In this document: positions 24,185 to 32,585 of the stretch, piece by piece
Numbering within the stretch: position 1 is the first letter of the stretch
How the letters are laid out: every line of letters starts with the position of its first letter
From: Arsenicicoccus bolidensis DSM 15745
GTDB lineage: Bacteria > Actinomycetota > Actinomycetes > Actinomycetales > Dermatophilaceae
Direction: 5' to 3'
NCBI RefSeq assembly: GCF_000426385.1
Contig: NZ_AUFG01000001.1
Coordinates: 124,001 to 188,000, forward strand
DNA length: 64,000 nucleotides
Notes under the pieces: generated by a model
Database searches by the model: none
Seen by the model: the letters and a program-made list of their open reading frames with translations, nothing else
Told to the model about the DNA's origin: nothing
Program-made: the position numbers and the translations under genes

Positions 24185-25318
24185 ATGACTGCCATCCCTG
24201 CCGAGCAGACCGCCCTGGCGGACCTGGACGCCCTGCCGGGCATCACGTGGCGTCGTGGTGATCGCGCCGACGTGCCGGCGATCGCGCGGCTGTATGCCGA
24301 GGCCGAGGCCCACGACCGCAATCCCGAGCGTACGGCCCGAAGCGACATCGAGGAGTACTGGGACTCCCCGCGGTCGGTCCCGGGAGAGGACCTGATCCTC
24401 GGGCACGACGACCGCGGTGCCCTCGTGGCCGTCGGATGGTCCGGGTGCAACCGGTCGATCACGCAGGTCCGCCGGGTGCACCTCGGGGGAGTGGTGGGGC
24501 CGAGCCGGCGCGGCGAGGGCATCGGCACGGCCCTGCTCCGGTGGGAGCTGGCGCACGGCGTGGCCTGGGGCCGCGCCGGACGCAGGGAGGGGCACGGACC
24601 GCTCGAGATGCGGTTGTCGGCCCCCGTCCACCAGACCGAGCTGCGCGACTTGGCGGAGCGCGCGGGGCTGGAGGCGGTGCGGTACTTCTTCGGCATGGGG
24701 CGGTGGCTGGACGCTCCCGTGCCGGTCGTGCCGGTTGTGCCGGTCGTGCCGGTCGGGTCGGCCCGAGGAGTGCGCCTGCTCGACTGGGACCCGTCTCGCT
24801 CGGACGAGGCGCTGGCGGTGCTGGACGAGGGCTTCCGCGACCACTGGGCCTATGCCGGCACGACTCCCGACATGTGGCAGGAGCAGCTGACGTCGGCGAG
24901 CTTCCGCCCGGACTGGTCGGTGCTGGCGGTGGACGACGCCACGGGGGCCATGGTGGGCCTGGCGATGAGCTCGGCCTACGAGCAGGACTGGGCCGCCCAG
25001 GGCTACACCGAGGGGTGGACCGAGCAGCTGACGGTGCTGCGCAGCCACCGGGGGAGAGGCGTGGCGTCCGCGCTGCTGCAGGAATCGATGCGCAGGTTCG
25101 CAGGCTCCGGCATGGCGTCCGCCGGGCTCGGGGTCGACGCCGAGAACCCCACGGGGGCGCTGCGCCTCTACGAGAGCCTGGGCTACCACCGCACCGACAG
25201 CCTGGCGGTCTACCGATACCCGACGGACGCCGCGGACGTTGTGCAGCAGGTGGACCCGGCCGACACGATGGACGAGGGGGACGCCGGCAGCACGAGGCCC
25301 GGTGCGCCAAGGGGGTAG
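24185..25318 (+). CDS. tandem-GNAT N-acetyltransferase
   Basis: 377-residue protein with two GNAT domains. N-terminal domain about 20-175 with a pyrophosphate-loop variant [16 protein letters not shown]-terminal domain about 200-355 with [14 protein letters not shown] and [15 protein letters not shown]. They are joined by a Val-Pro linker ([12 protein letters not shown]), encoded by near-identical 9-bp repeats at about 24719-24757. Mycothiol synthase-like two-domain GNATs have this layout, but identity as MshD is not supported here. The stop codon falls inside the terminator hairpin shared with ptsI. Confidence 0.85.
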   Translation: MTAIPAEQTALADLDALPGITWRRGDRADVPAIARLYAEAEAHDRNPERTARSDIEEYWDSPRSVPGEDLILGHDDRGALVAVGWSGCNRSITQVRRVHLGGVVGPSRRGEGIGTALLRWELAHGVAWGRAGRREGHGPLEMRLSAPVHQTELRDLAERAGLEAVRYFFGMGRWLDAPVPVVPVVPVVPVGSARGVRLLDWDPSRSDEALAVLDEGFRDHWAYAGTTPDMWQEQLTSASFRPDWSVLAVDDATGAMVGLAMSSAYEQDWAAQGYTEGWTEQLTVLRSHRGRGVASALLQESMRRFAGSGMASAGLGVDAENPTGALRLYESLGYHRTDSLAVYRYPTDAADVVQQVDPADTMDEGDAGSTRPGAPRG

Positions 25319-25332
25319 CGCACCGGGCCTCG
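25293..25332. terminator. bidirectional terminator between the GNAT gene and ptsI
   Basis: Perfect 15-bp inverted repeat (25293-25307 with 25318-25332, arm core GAGGCCCGGTGCGC) and a 10-nt loop. It overlaps the GNAT stop codon TAG (25316-25318) and lies 27 bp from the ptsI stop, so it can serve both convergent genes. Confidence 0.85.
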
Positions 25333-25359
25333 CACCGGCAGGGCCGGCTGATCAGACCG

Positions 25360-27048
25360 TCAGAGCAGGTCGATCATGATCGGGTCGGCCAGGTCGAGGA
25401 CGGCCTGGCGGGCCTTGCGCGCCGAGCGAGCCTTGAGGGCCGCCGTCGCCATCCGCTGGCAGGTCCCGAGCTCGTGGAGGCTGAGCGCGGTGCGCACGGC
25501 CGCCAGCTTGGGCGTGGCCATGGACAGGGACGAGACCCCGAGACCGACGAGCACGAGCGCCAGCAGCGGGTCGCCGCCGGCCTCGCCGCACACGCCGATC
25601 GGCTTGCCGGTCGCGCGGCCACCCTCGCAGGCCATCTTGACCAGGTCGAGCAGCGGGGGCTGCCACGGGCTCAGCAGGGGAGCCAGGGCGCCCTGCATGC
25701 GGTCGGCGGCCATGGTGTACTGCGACAGGTCGTTGGTCCCGAGGGACGCGAAGTCGCAGACCTCGAGGATGTCCTTGGCGCGGATCGCCGCACCCGGGAC
25801 CTCGATCATCGTGCCGCCCTTGGGCAGCCCGACGGCCTTGACCTGCTGGGCGAACCAGCGGGCCTCTTCGCGGGTGGCCACCATCGGGGCCATGACGCGC
25901 ACGTCCGCCCCGGTGGCCTGGTAGGCCGCGGCGAGAGCCTGGAGCTGGGTGTCCAGCAGGTCCTGGCGCTCGCGCTGCAGCCGGAGGCCGCGCACGCCGA
26001 GGGCGGGGTTCTCCTCCTCGCCGAGGTCGGCGAAGGCCAGCGGCTTGTCGGCCCCCGCGTCGAGCGTGCGCACGACGACGCGGCGCTCGGGGAAGGCCTC
26101 GAAGACGCGGGTGTAGGTCGCGGTCTGCTCCTCCAGCGTGGGCGCGTCGTCGCGGTCCAGGAAGAGGAACTCGGTGCGGAACAGGCCCACACCCTCGCAG
26201 TCCATCGTGCCGGCCTTCTCGGCGTCCTCGGCGGTGCCGATGTTGGCGAGGAGCGCGACCTTGGTGCCGTCGCGCGTGACCCCGACGCCGCTCACGTTGG
26301 ACAGGGCGGCCGCCCGGCGGCGGGACCGCTCGGCGAGCTGCTCCTGCTCGTCGTCGGTGGGGTTGACGATGACCTCGCCCACCCCGCCGTCCAGTGCCAC
26401 GACGGTGCCGGCCGGGATCTGCAGGGCGCCCTGCACCCGGACGACGGCGGGGATGCCCAGCTGGGCCGCGAGGATCGCGGTGTGGCTGGTCGGCCCGCCG
26501 GCCTCGGTGACGATCCCGCGCACCTTGTCGATGTCGAGGGTCGCGGTCTCGGCGGGAGCCAGGTCGTGGGCGACCAGCACGCTCGGCTCGTCGAACTGGG
26601 GGACTCCCGGCTCCGGCTCGCCCAGCAGGCGGGCGACCGTGCGGTCACGGACGTCGCGCAGGTCGGTGACGCGCTCGGCCATGTAGCCGCCGAGCGACTC
26701 GAACATCGTGCAGAACTCCTCGACGGCCGCGGTCACGGCGGTCGCAGGGCCCTTGCCGGCGTCGAGCTGGGTGTCGATCCCGCCGGCGAGGCCGGGGTCG
26801 CGCGCCATCATCACGGTGGCCTGCAGGATCGTGGCGGCCTTGGGGTCGGCCTTGGCGGCGCGGGCCTCGAGCCCGGACGCGACCTGCTCCATGGTCTCGC
26901 GGACCTGGGCCTTGGCGGCGGCGGGGTCGGCCGCGGCCGGCTCGTTGGCGGGGGCCGTGGGCGCCGGCCGGACCTGGACGACAGGTCCGGCCGACGTGCC
27001 CACGCTCACGCCGATGCCGCTCAGCTGGCGGTGGGGGGCGTCGGTCAT
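25360..27048 (-). CDS. ptsI: PTS enzyme I (PEP-protein phosphotransferase)
   Basis: 562-residue cytosolic enzyme that takes phosphate from PEP and passes it to HPr. The phosphohistidine is in GGPTSHTAILAAQLG; the PEP-binding domain has GLFRTEFLFLDRD, the DAGADKPL segment, GLRLQRE, FASLGTNDLSQY and GVCGEAGGDP. Order and length are normal. It starts 8 nt after the HPr stop on the same strand with no clear Shine-Dalgarno, so it is probably coupled to ptsH. General PTS component for the fructose permease encoded upstream. Confidence 0.97.
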   Translation of the reverse strand: MTDAPHRQLSGIGVSVGTSAGPVVQVRPAPTAPANEPAAADPAAAKAQVRETMEQVASGLEARAAKADPKAATILQATVMMARDPGLAGGIDTQLDAGKGPATAVTAAVEEFCTMFESLGGYMAERVTDLRDVRDRTVARLLGEPEPGVPQFDEPSVLVAHDLAPAETATLDIDKVRGIVTEAGGPTSHTAILAAQLGIPAVVRVQGALQIPAGTVVALDGGVGEVIVNPTDDEQEQLAERSRRRAAALSNVSGVGVTRDGTKVALLANIGTAEDAEKAGTMDCEGVGLFRTEFLFLDRDDAPTLEEQTATYTRVFEAFPERRVVVRTLDAGADKPLAFADLGEEENPALGVRGLRLQRERQDLLDTQLQALAAAYQATGADVRVMAPMVATREEARWFAQQVKAVGLPKGGTMIEVPGAAIRAKDILEVCDFASLGTNDLSQYTMAADRMQGALAPLLSPWQPPLLDLVKMACEGGRATGKPIGVCGEAGGDPLLALVLVGLGVSSLSMATPKLAAVRTALSLHELGTCQRMATAALKARSARKARQAVLDLADPIMIDLL

Positions 27049-27055
27049 CGCGAGA

Positions 27056-27325
27056 TCACTCGTTGTCGAGGTCGCGCTCGAGCAGGGCGACGAGCTCGCC
27101 GAGCTTGTCCTCCGCGCCGTCGCCCTCGGCGGACAAGGTGACCACGTCGCCGTGCTTGGCGCCCAGGGCCATGACGGCCAGGATGCTGCGGGCGTCGACC
27201 GGGGTCTGGCCCTCCTTGGCGATCGTGACGGGCAGGCCCGTGGCCGTGGCGGCCTGGACGAACATCGAGGCCGGGCGGGCGTGCAGGCCGACGGAGGAGG
27301 CGATGGTGACGTTGCGAGATGCCAT
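27056..27325 (-). CDS. ptsH: phosphocarrier protein HPr
   Basis: 89-residue HPr. The active-site histidine is in SSVGLHARPASMFVQAA, and VDARSILAVMALGAKHGD is the region that in Firmicutes contains the regulatory serine (Ser in RSIL). It shuttles phosphate from EI to EIIA. ATG 27325 has AAGGA about 10 nt upstream. Forms a ptsH-ptsI pair downstream of the fru genes. Confidence 0.97.
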   Translation of the reverse strand: MASRNVTIASSVGLHARPASMFVQAATATGLPVTIAKEGQTPVDARSILAVMALGAKHGDVVTLSAEGDGAEDKLGELVALLERDLDNE

Positions 27326-27372
27326 GAGGATCAATCCTTCTGAGTTGTGCGGGGGTCAGGTCGTGGGACTCA

Positions 27373-27405
27373 CGGTATGTCGGGAACGTGGTCCCCGTCA
27401 TACCG
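27373..27405. promoter_or_regulatory. dyad in the fruA-ptsH gap
   Basis: Arms CGGTATGTCGGG (27373-27384) and CCCGTCATACCG (27394-27405), 11 of 12 positions complementary, 9-nt loop. It lies between fruA and ptsH on the minus strand: either a weak terminator of the fru transcript or an operator of ptsH. Beside it, 27413-27460 holds imperfect GTGCAGCTG direct repeats. Confidence 0.4.
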
Positions 27406-27481
27406 GGCTCGTGCAGCTCGTGCAGCTGGTGGAGCTGGTGCAGCCAGTGAGGGTGGTGCAGCGGTGCGGTGTGCGGGTGGA

Positions 27482-29422
27482 TCAGGCGGCGACGGCGTCC
27501 CGCGCCGCGGGAGTGTCCGCAACGGCTCGGCGACTCTTGTCGGCGCCCTTGAGCGCGACGACGAGCAGCCCGGTGACGAGGGATCCGACGATGACCGCGA
27601 GGAGGAACATCAGCGGGTTGGTGATCAGCGGGGTGACCCACAGACCGCCGTGCGGCGCACGGCTGCCCGAGCCGAAGGCCATGATCAGCGCGCCGGTGAT
27701 GCTCGACCCCACCATGGACGACAGGATGACGCGCCACGGGTCGGCGGCCGCGAACGGGATCGCGCCCTCGGAGATGAAGGACGCGCCGAGCAGCCACGAG
27801 GCCTTGCCGTTCTCCTGCTCCGCCTTGGTGAACAGCCTGGGTCGCAGGGCGGTCGCCAGGGCCATGCCCCACGGTGCGACCATGCCCGCGCCCATGACCG
27901 CAGCCATGATCTTGAGCTGCGGGGCGTCCGTCGCCCCGGCCGCCACGGCGGACAGGCCGGTCGTGCCGAAGGTGTAGGCCACCTTGTTGACGGGACCGCC
28001 TAGGTCGAAGCCCATCATCAGGCCGAGGATGAGACCGAGCAGGATCGCGTTGGAGCCGGACATGCCGGTCAGCGCGCTGCTCAGGGAGTCCATGAGGCCC
28101 TTGATCGGGCGGCCGAGGATCAGGATCATCGCGCCGGCGGTGATCAGGGTCGACAGCAGCGGGATGACGACGACCGGCATGACGCCGCGGATGCCCTTGT
28201 GGACCTTCCACCCGGCGATCCAGCGCGCCGCGAAGCCGGCGATGAAGCCGGTGACGATGCCGCCGAGGAAGCCGGCGCCCATGGTGTTGGCGATGAAGCC
28301 GCCGACGATGCCCGGGACCAGGCCCGGCCGGTCGGCGATGCCGTAGGCGATGAAGCCCGACAGGATCGGCACCAGGAAGTTGAAGGCCGCCCCGCCGATC
28401 AGGAACAGCAGCGCCGCCCAGTGCATCCCGTTGCCGGGGTTGAAGGCGTTCTGCAGGACCGTGACCTTGTCGGTGGCGCCGGCCGGGTTGAGGGTGTACA
28501 TCGACGTGACGTCGATGGCGCCCTGCTTGCCGCCGAACACCTGGGCCAGCATGAAGCCCAGGGCGATGAGGATGCCGCCGGCCGCGACGAACGGGATCAT
28601 GTAGGACACACCGGTCATCAGCCACTGACGGATCTTCGTGCCGGTGCCGACGCGCTCGGTCTCGCGGGCGGACGTGGCCCCTGTCGTCGCGGCGGTGCTC
28701 GCAGCGGACACCGGTGTGGCGGACGCCGTCGAGCTCCCACGCTCGGCGACCAGCCGCTCGACCTCGGCGATGAGGGCGGGGGAGTCGGACACGGCCTTCT
28801 TGACGCCCACGTCGACGGTCGGCTTGCCGGCGAACCGGCCGGCGTCCTTGACCTCGAGGTCGTGGGCGAAGATCACCCCGTCGGCGGCGTCGATGACCGA
28901 CTGGTCCAGCGGCTCCGAGCCGGCCGAGCCCTGGGTCTCGACCACCATGGTGTGGCCGGCCTCCTTGGCCGCCTGCTCCAGGCCCTCGGCGGCCATGTAG
29001 GTGTGGGCGATGCCGGTGGGGCAGCTGGTCACGCCGACCAGGGAGAGCGAGCGGGCGCCACCCGACGTGACGCCGGACGCGGTCCCACCCGAGGCGGCGG
29101 GCGCCGCCGTACGAGCCTGCTCCGCGGCCTCGACCGCCTGCGCGACCAGGGCCGGTGCCCCGGACACAGCCTTCTTGACGCCCACGTCGATGGTCGGCTT
29201 GCCGGCGAACCGGCCGGCGTCCTTGACCTCGAGGTCGTGGGCGAAGATGACGGCGTCGGCGGCGTCGATGACCGACTGGTCGAGCGGCTCGGAGCCGGCC
29301 GAGCCCTGGGTCTCGACGACCATCTCGTGGCCTGCCTCCCGAGCAGCCTGCTCGAGGGCCTCGGCGGCCATGTAGGTGTGCGCGATGCCCGTCGGGCAGC
29401 TGGTGACGCCGACCAGCCTCAC
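27482..29422 (-). CDS. fruA: PTS fructose transporter, EIIB-EIIB-EIIC
   Basis: 646-residue membrane permease that imports fructose as fructose-1-phosphate. Two EIIB-Fru domains (about 1-95 and 126-220) are nearly identical, each with the phospho-cysteine motif VGVTSCPTGIAHTYM. A Thr/Ala/Ser linker leads to EIIC (about 270-630), with about 8-10 membrane segments and motifs GGAAFNFLVPILSGFIAYG, MMGFDLGGPVNK and SFISEGAIPFAAADP. GTG start overlaps the EIIA stop by 4 nt (GTGA). E. coli FruA also has a B'-B-C layout but its B' is divergent. Confidence 0.95.
   Translation of the reverse strand: MRLVGVTSCPTGIAHTYMAAEALEQAAREAGHEMVVETQGSAGSEPLDQSVIDAADAVIFAHDLEVKDAGRFAGKPTIDVGVKKAVSGAPALVAQAVEAAEQARTAAPAASGGTASGVTSGGARSLSLVGVTSCPTGIAHTYMAAEGLEQAAKEAGHTMVVETQGSAGSEPLDQSVIDAADGVIFAHDLEVKDAGRFAGKPTVDVGVKKAVSDSPALIAEVERLVAERGSSTASATPVSAASTAATTGATSARETERVGTGTKIRQWLMTGVSYMIPFVAAGGILIALGFMLAQVFGGKQGAIDVTSMYTLNPAGATDKVTVLQNAFNPGNGMHWAALLFLIGGAAFNFLVPILSGFIAYGIADRPGLVPGIVGGFIANTMGAGFLGGIVTGFIAGFAARWIAGWKVHKGIRGVMPVVVIPLLSTLITAGAMILILGRPIKGLMDSLSSALTGMSGSNAILLGLILGLMMGFDLGGPVNKVAYTFGTTGLSAVAAGATDAPQLKIMAAVMGAGMVAPWGMALATALRPRLFTKAEQENGKASWLLGASFISEGAIPFAAADPWRVILSSMVGSSITGALIMAFGSGSRAPHGGLWVTPLITNPLMFLLAVIVGSLVTGLLVVALKGADKSRRAVADTPAARDAVAA
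28790..29041. repeat. EIIB duplication, copy 2 (C-terminal)
   Basis: About 250 bp nearly identical to 29165-29416 at an offset of exactly 375 bp (125 codons). The encoded domains differ at only about 8 of 92 residues. Confidence 0.85.
29165..29416. repeat. EIIB duplication, copy 1 (N-terminal)
   Basis: Partner of 28790-29041. The high nucleotide identity suggests recent duplication or continuing gene conversion within fruA. Confidence 0.85.
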
Positions 29423-29865
29423 TGCTCGACCTCGGACCGGACGATCTGGACGACCTCGGCCGGGGTCACGGCGTTGCGCAGGGACTCCTTGAACTCGGCA
29501 CGCATGAGCTTGCGGGCGAGCATGGCCAGGATCTTGAGGTGGTCCTCGCCGCCGCCCTCGGGCGCCGCGATGAGGAAGATCAAGGTGGCGGGCCCGTCCT
29601 CGGACCCCCAGTCGATGCCCTCGCGGGAGCGCCCGAAGACGAGCGAGGGCTCGGTCACGTGCGTGGAGCGGCAGTGCGGGATGCCGATGCCGCCGGGCAG
29701 CCCGGTCGCCATCTGCTCCTCGCGCTTGCGCACGTCGTCGAGGAAGCCCTCGAGGTCGGTCACCCGCCCCTCCGCGACCAGGGTCTCGCCCAGGGTCCGG
29801 GTGGCGTCGGTGCGGTCGGTGGCGCGGAGGTCCAGCACGACCTGCTTCTCGGTGATGAGGGACAT
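29419..29865 (-). CDS. PTS fructose-type EIIA
   Basis: 148-residue cytosolic EIIA-Fru/Mtl-type domain. The phosphohistidine is in GIGIPHCRSTHV, and IFLIAAPEGGGEDHLKILAMLARKL is the family motif. It accepts phosphate from HPr and passes it to FruA EIIB. A stand-alone EIIA, not fused to HPr as in enteric FruB. AAGGAGA about 7 nt before ATG. Overlaps fruA by 4 nt and follows fruK by 39 nt. Confidence 0.94.
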   Translation of the reverse strand: MSLITEKQVVLDLRATDRTDATRTLGETLVAEGRVTDLEGFLDDVRKREEQMATGLPGGIGIPHCRSTHVTEPSLVFGRSREGIDWGSEDGPATLIFLIAAPEGGGEDHLKILAMLARKLMRAEFKESLRNAVTPAEVVQIVRSEVEQ

Positions 29866-29904
29866 GATCTCTCCTTGATGGGGTGGGGTCTGGTGAGCGG
29901 CGTC

Positions 29905-30849
29905 TCAGAGAGACAGGGTGAGGTCGACCGGGTCGCTGACCCTGACGTCGATCCTCGCAACATCCTCGGGAGTCGGCACCTCGGTGCCCGGCAGGCAGAC
30001 CGCGGCCGACCCGAACGCGACGGCGGTGCGCAGCGCCGCCGACGGCGTGTCGCCACGGCTCAGCGCGTGCAGGTAGCCCGCGAGCAGGGAGTCCCCGGCG
30101 CCCACGGTGGACAGCGGGTTGGTGATGGTGGCGGCGGCGTGCGCGACCTCGTCGGGGGTGACCAGGAGGGCGCCCTTGCTGCCCAGGCTGACCACGACGC
30201 TGCCGACGCCGCCGGCGATCAGGGTGCGGCACGCGTCGACGACGTCGCCCACGGTCGCCAGCGGGCGGCCGACGAGCTCCTCGAGCTCCTCGTCGTTGGG
30301 CTTGATCAGGTCGGGGGAGGCGGCGACGGCCGCGGCCATCGGTGCGCCGCTGGAGTCGATGGCCACCTTGGCGCCCGCCTCGTGGCCGCGGCGGACCAGG
30401 TCGACGTAGAAGGCGGGGTCCAGGCCCTGGGGGAGCGAGCCGCAGCCCACGAGCCAGGTGAGGCCCCGGCCCGCGGCGCGGTCGACGGCGGCCAGGAGCG
30501 CCGCCACCTCGTTCTCGGACAGTGCCGGCCCGAGCTCGTTGACCTTGGTGGTGGTGCCGTCCGGCTCGACGATGCCGACGTTGGCGCGGATGCTCCCCGC
30601 GATCTCGACGGCCTCGACGGGCAGGGCGATCTCGCGCAGCAGGGTCTGCATGATCTGGCCCTGGGGGCCGCCGACCGGCAGCACGGCGACCGTGTCGGTC
30701 CCGTTGACCGCGAGGGCCCGGGACACGTTGATGCCCTTGCCTCCCGGGTCGAGCCGCGAGTCGGTGGCGCGCTGCACCGCGCCACGCTGCAGCGTCGTCA
30801 CCGCGATGGTGCGGTCGACGCTGGGGTTGGGTGTCAGGGTCAGGATCAC
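29905..30849 (-). CDS. fruK: 1-phosphofructokinase (PfkB family)
   Basis: 314-residue ribokinase-fold sugar kinase converting fructose-1-phosphate to fructose-1,6-bisphosphate. N-terminal TLTPNPSVDRT and DPGGKGINVSRAL are the FruK signatures; the catalytic base is in STVGAGDSLLAGYL. GTG start overlaps the fruR stop by 4 nt, so both are co-translated. Its place between fruR and EIIA confirms fructose specificity of the block. Confidence 0.95.
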   Translation of the reverse strand: MILTLTPNPSVDRTIAVTTLQRGAVQRATDSRLDPGGKGINVSRALAVNGTDTVAVLPVGGPQGQIMQTLLREIALPVEAVEIAGSIRANVGIVEPDGTTTKVNELGPALSENEVAALLAAVDRAAGRGLTWLVGCGSLPQGLDPAFYVDLVRRGHEAGAKVAIDSSGAPMAAAVAASPDLIKPNDEELEELVGRPLATVGDVVDACRTLIAGGVGSVVVSLGSKGALLVTPDEVAHAAATITNPLSTVGAGDSLLAGYLHALSRGDTPSAALRTAVAFGSAAVCLPGTEVPTPEDVARIDVRVSDPVDLTLSL

Positions 30850-31607
30850 GCGCGGACCACCTCCGGGCCGTGGGCTTCGAGCTCTGCGGCGGTCTCGGGG
30901 TCGAGACCGCTGTCGGTGACGATGGTGTCGACGTCGCTCAGCCGCCCGAACCGCGAGAAGTGGGCGACGCCGATCTTGCTGTGGTCGGCCAGGACGACGA
31001 CACGCTGGGCGACGGTGACCATGGCGCGCTTGACGGTGGCCTCGGACGGGTCGGGCGTGGTGAGCCCCTCGTCCGGCGTGAGGCCGTTGGTGCCGATGAA
31101 GGCGACGTCCACGTGGATGTCGCGCAGCGCGTCGACCGACCAGGAGCCGACAGAGGCGAGCGTCTTGGCACGCACGCGACCTCCGAGGAGATAGAGCGAG
31201 ATGTCCTCCCGCGTGCTGACCGCCTGCGCGATCGACAGGGAGTTGGTGACGACGGTCAGCTCGCCGCCGGTGGGCAGCAGGTGCGCGAGCGCCAGGGTGG
31301 ACGTGCCGGCGTCCAGGAGGATGCTGCCGTCGACGGGGACCAGCTCGCGGGCGCGCTGGGCGATGGCGGACTTCTCGGCGGTCCGCTGCTCCGAGCGCAT
31401 CTGGGTGGTGGGCTCGAACGCGAGCTTCTCGATGGCGATCGCCCCGCCGTGGACACGACGCACCAGGCCGTGGCGCTCCAGGACGGTCAGGTCGCGGCGG
31501 ATGGTCTCGGGCGTGACGTCGAGCTCGGCCGCCAGCACGGCGACCTCGACGCGGGACTGCGAGCGGGATCGCTCCACGATCAGCTGGTGACGCTCGTGCT
31601 GGTGCAC
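30846..31607 (-). CDS. fruR: DeoR-family fructose operon regulator
   Basis: 253-residue regulator with an N-terminal DeoR helix-turn-helix (HQLIVERSRSQSRVEVAVLA then VTPETIRRDLTVLE) and a C-terminal sugar-phosphate sensor domain (DAGTSTLALA, LYLLGGRVR, FIGTNGL, VVLADHSKIG). First gene of the fru operon, probably responding to fructose-1-phosphate. GTG 31607 has AAGGAGAGG about 6 nt upstream; the longer frame to 31787 is rejected. A 33-bp dyad lies about 115 bp upstream. Confidence 0.93.
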   Translation of the reverse strand: MHQHERHQLIVERSRSQSRVEVAVLAAELDVTPETIRRDLTVLERHGLVRRVHGGAIAIEKLAFEPTTQMRSEQRTAEKSAIAQRARELVPVDGSILLDAGTSTLALAHLLPTGGELTVVTNSLSIAQAVSTREDISLYLLGGRVRAKTLASVGSWSVDALRDIHVDVAFIGTNGLTPDEGLTTPDPSEATVKRAMVTVAQRVVVLADHSKIGVAHFSRFGRLSDVDTIVTDSGLDPETAAELEAHGPEVVRA

Positions 31608-31706
31608 AGGCGGCCTCTCCTTCGTCGGGCCAGGCCCGCTCGTCGTCGACGACGAGCGGAGCACCGCGGACCCGGCCAGACGGCCATGGCTCGCGGATGC
31701 CGCAAC

Positions 31707-31712
31707 CGTATA
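31707..31712 (-). promoter_or_regulatory. candidate -10 (TATACG) of the fru operon
   Basis: Minus-strand TATACG about 100 nt before fruR; a weak -35 (TGGCAG) lies 16 nt upstream. One arm of the nearby dyad falls between them. Confidence 0.4.
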
Positions 31713-31720
31713 CCCGGTTG

Positions 31721-31753
31721 TGTTTGTTCTGCCAGAGATGTGGCGAACAAACA
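31721..31753. promoter_or_regulatory. FruR operator candidate (33-bp dyad)
   Basis: Perfect inverted repeat TGTTTGTTC (31721-31729) and GAACAAACA (31745-31753) with a 15-bp spacer, in an AT-richer patch upstream of fruR. The promoter-proximal arm lies inside the likely promoter spacer, so binding would block transcription. Autoregulation by FruR is inferred; DeoR-family operators of this TGTTTG type are known. Confidence 0.6.
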
Positions 31754-31853
31754 GAGGAAGTTGGCGCGCTTTGCCGCGGTCGAGCACAAGAGTTGTGTCC
31801 GACCGGGCGCTAGCGATGTCCGATCAGGGGCAACCGGACTCCGTGGTGGGTGG

Positions 31854-32513
31854 TCAGCTCGGCTCGGCATACCCGGTCGACGTGGGCCGCTCGGCGAGGA
31901 ACGGCCGCCCGAAGGTGCCCTCGTGGGCCACCTCGGACACGGGCCGACGCGCCCGGGACGCGCTGCCCCTCGTCCCGCGGTCGCCGTCGGGGTGGGGATG
32001 TCCCAGGGCCAGCGTCGCCACCAGGCGCCGGTCGGCCGGTATGCCGAACGCCTCCCGCACGGCGTCATGGCGGTCGCCGGGCACGCCGAAGAGCAGTCCG
32101 CCGAGCCCCTCGTCGTGGACCGCCAGCAGGGCCAGCAGGGCCGCCATCCCGGCGTCGACGTCCCAGTAGCGGATCGGCCACCGGTCGACGGACCGGTCCT
32201 GCCACCCCTTGTCCGGCTCGGCGTAGCGGTCGAGGTATCTCTCGGGGTCGCTGCACACCAGGACCAGGCAGGGCGCCGTGAGCAGGCCGCGCAGCCACGC
32301 GTCGGGCGGTCCGGGTCGACGGGTCGCCTCCCAGTAGCGGTCGACGTCTGGCCGCCGCGCCAGGACCACGAAGTCCCAGCCCTGGGCCCAGCCGGCGCTC
32401 GGCGCGTGCGTCGCCTCGGTCAGCGCGCGGACGAGCACCTCGCGCGGGACGGGCCGGTCGGGGTCGAAGCGGCGGCGCATGCGACGCGTGGTGACGAGGG
32501 TGCCGTGGTCCAT
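31854..32513 (-). CDS. nitroreductase family protein
   Basis: 219-residue FMN-dependent oxidoreductase fold. The N terminus MDHGTLVTTRRMRRRFDPDRPVP carries the family RRxxRxF pattern, followed by ATHAPSAGWAQGWDFVVLA (FMN-binding) and DAGMAALLALLAVHDEGLGG with the usual dimer helix. Substrate unknown. It converges neither with fruR nor its operon: both are on the minus strand, 246 bp apart. Divergent from the sigma-factor gene with a 72-bp shared upstream region. Confidence 0.87.
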   Translation of the reverse strand: MDHGTLVTTRRMRRRFDPDRPVPREVLVRALTEATHAPSAGWAQGWDFVVLARRPDVDRYWEATRRPGPPDAWLRGLLTAPCLVLVCSDPERYLDRYAEPDKGWQDRSVDRWPIRYWDVDAGMAALLALLAVHDEGLGGLLFGVPGDRHDAVREAFGIPADRRLVATLALGHPHPDGDRGTRGSASRARRPVSEVAHEGTFGRPFLAERPTSTGYAEPS

Positions 32514-32585
32514 CACCAGAGCGTGACATAGTGACCGCGTTGGATCAGCACCCAACCCATGAGGGGACAGGGACGTCGAAGGGGC

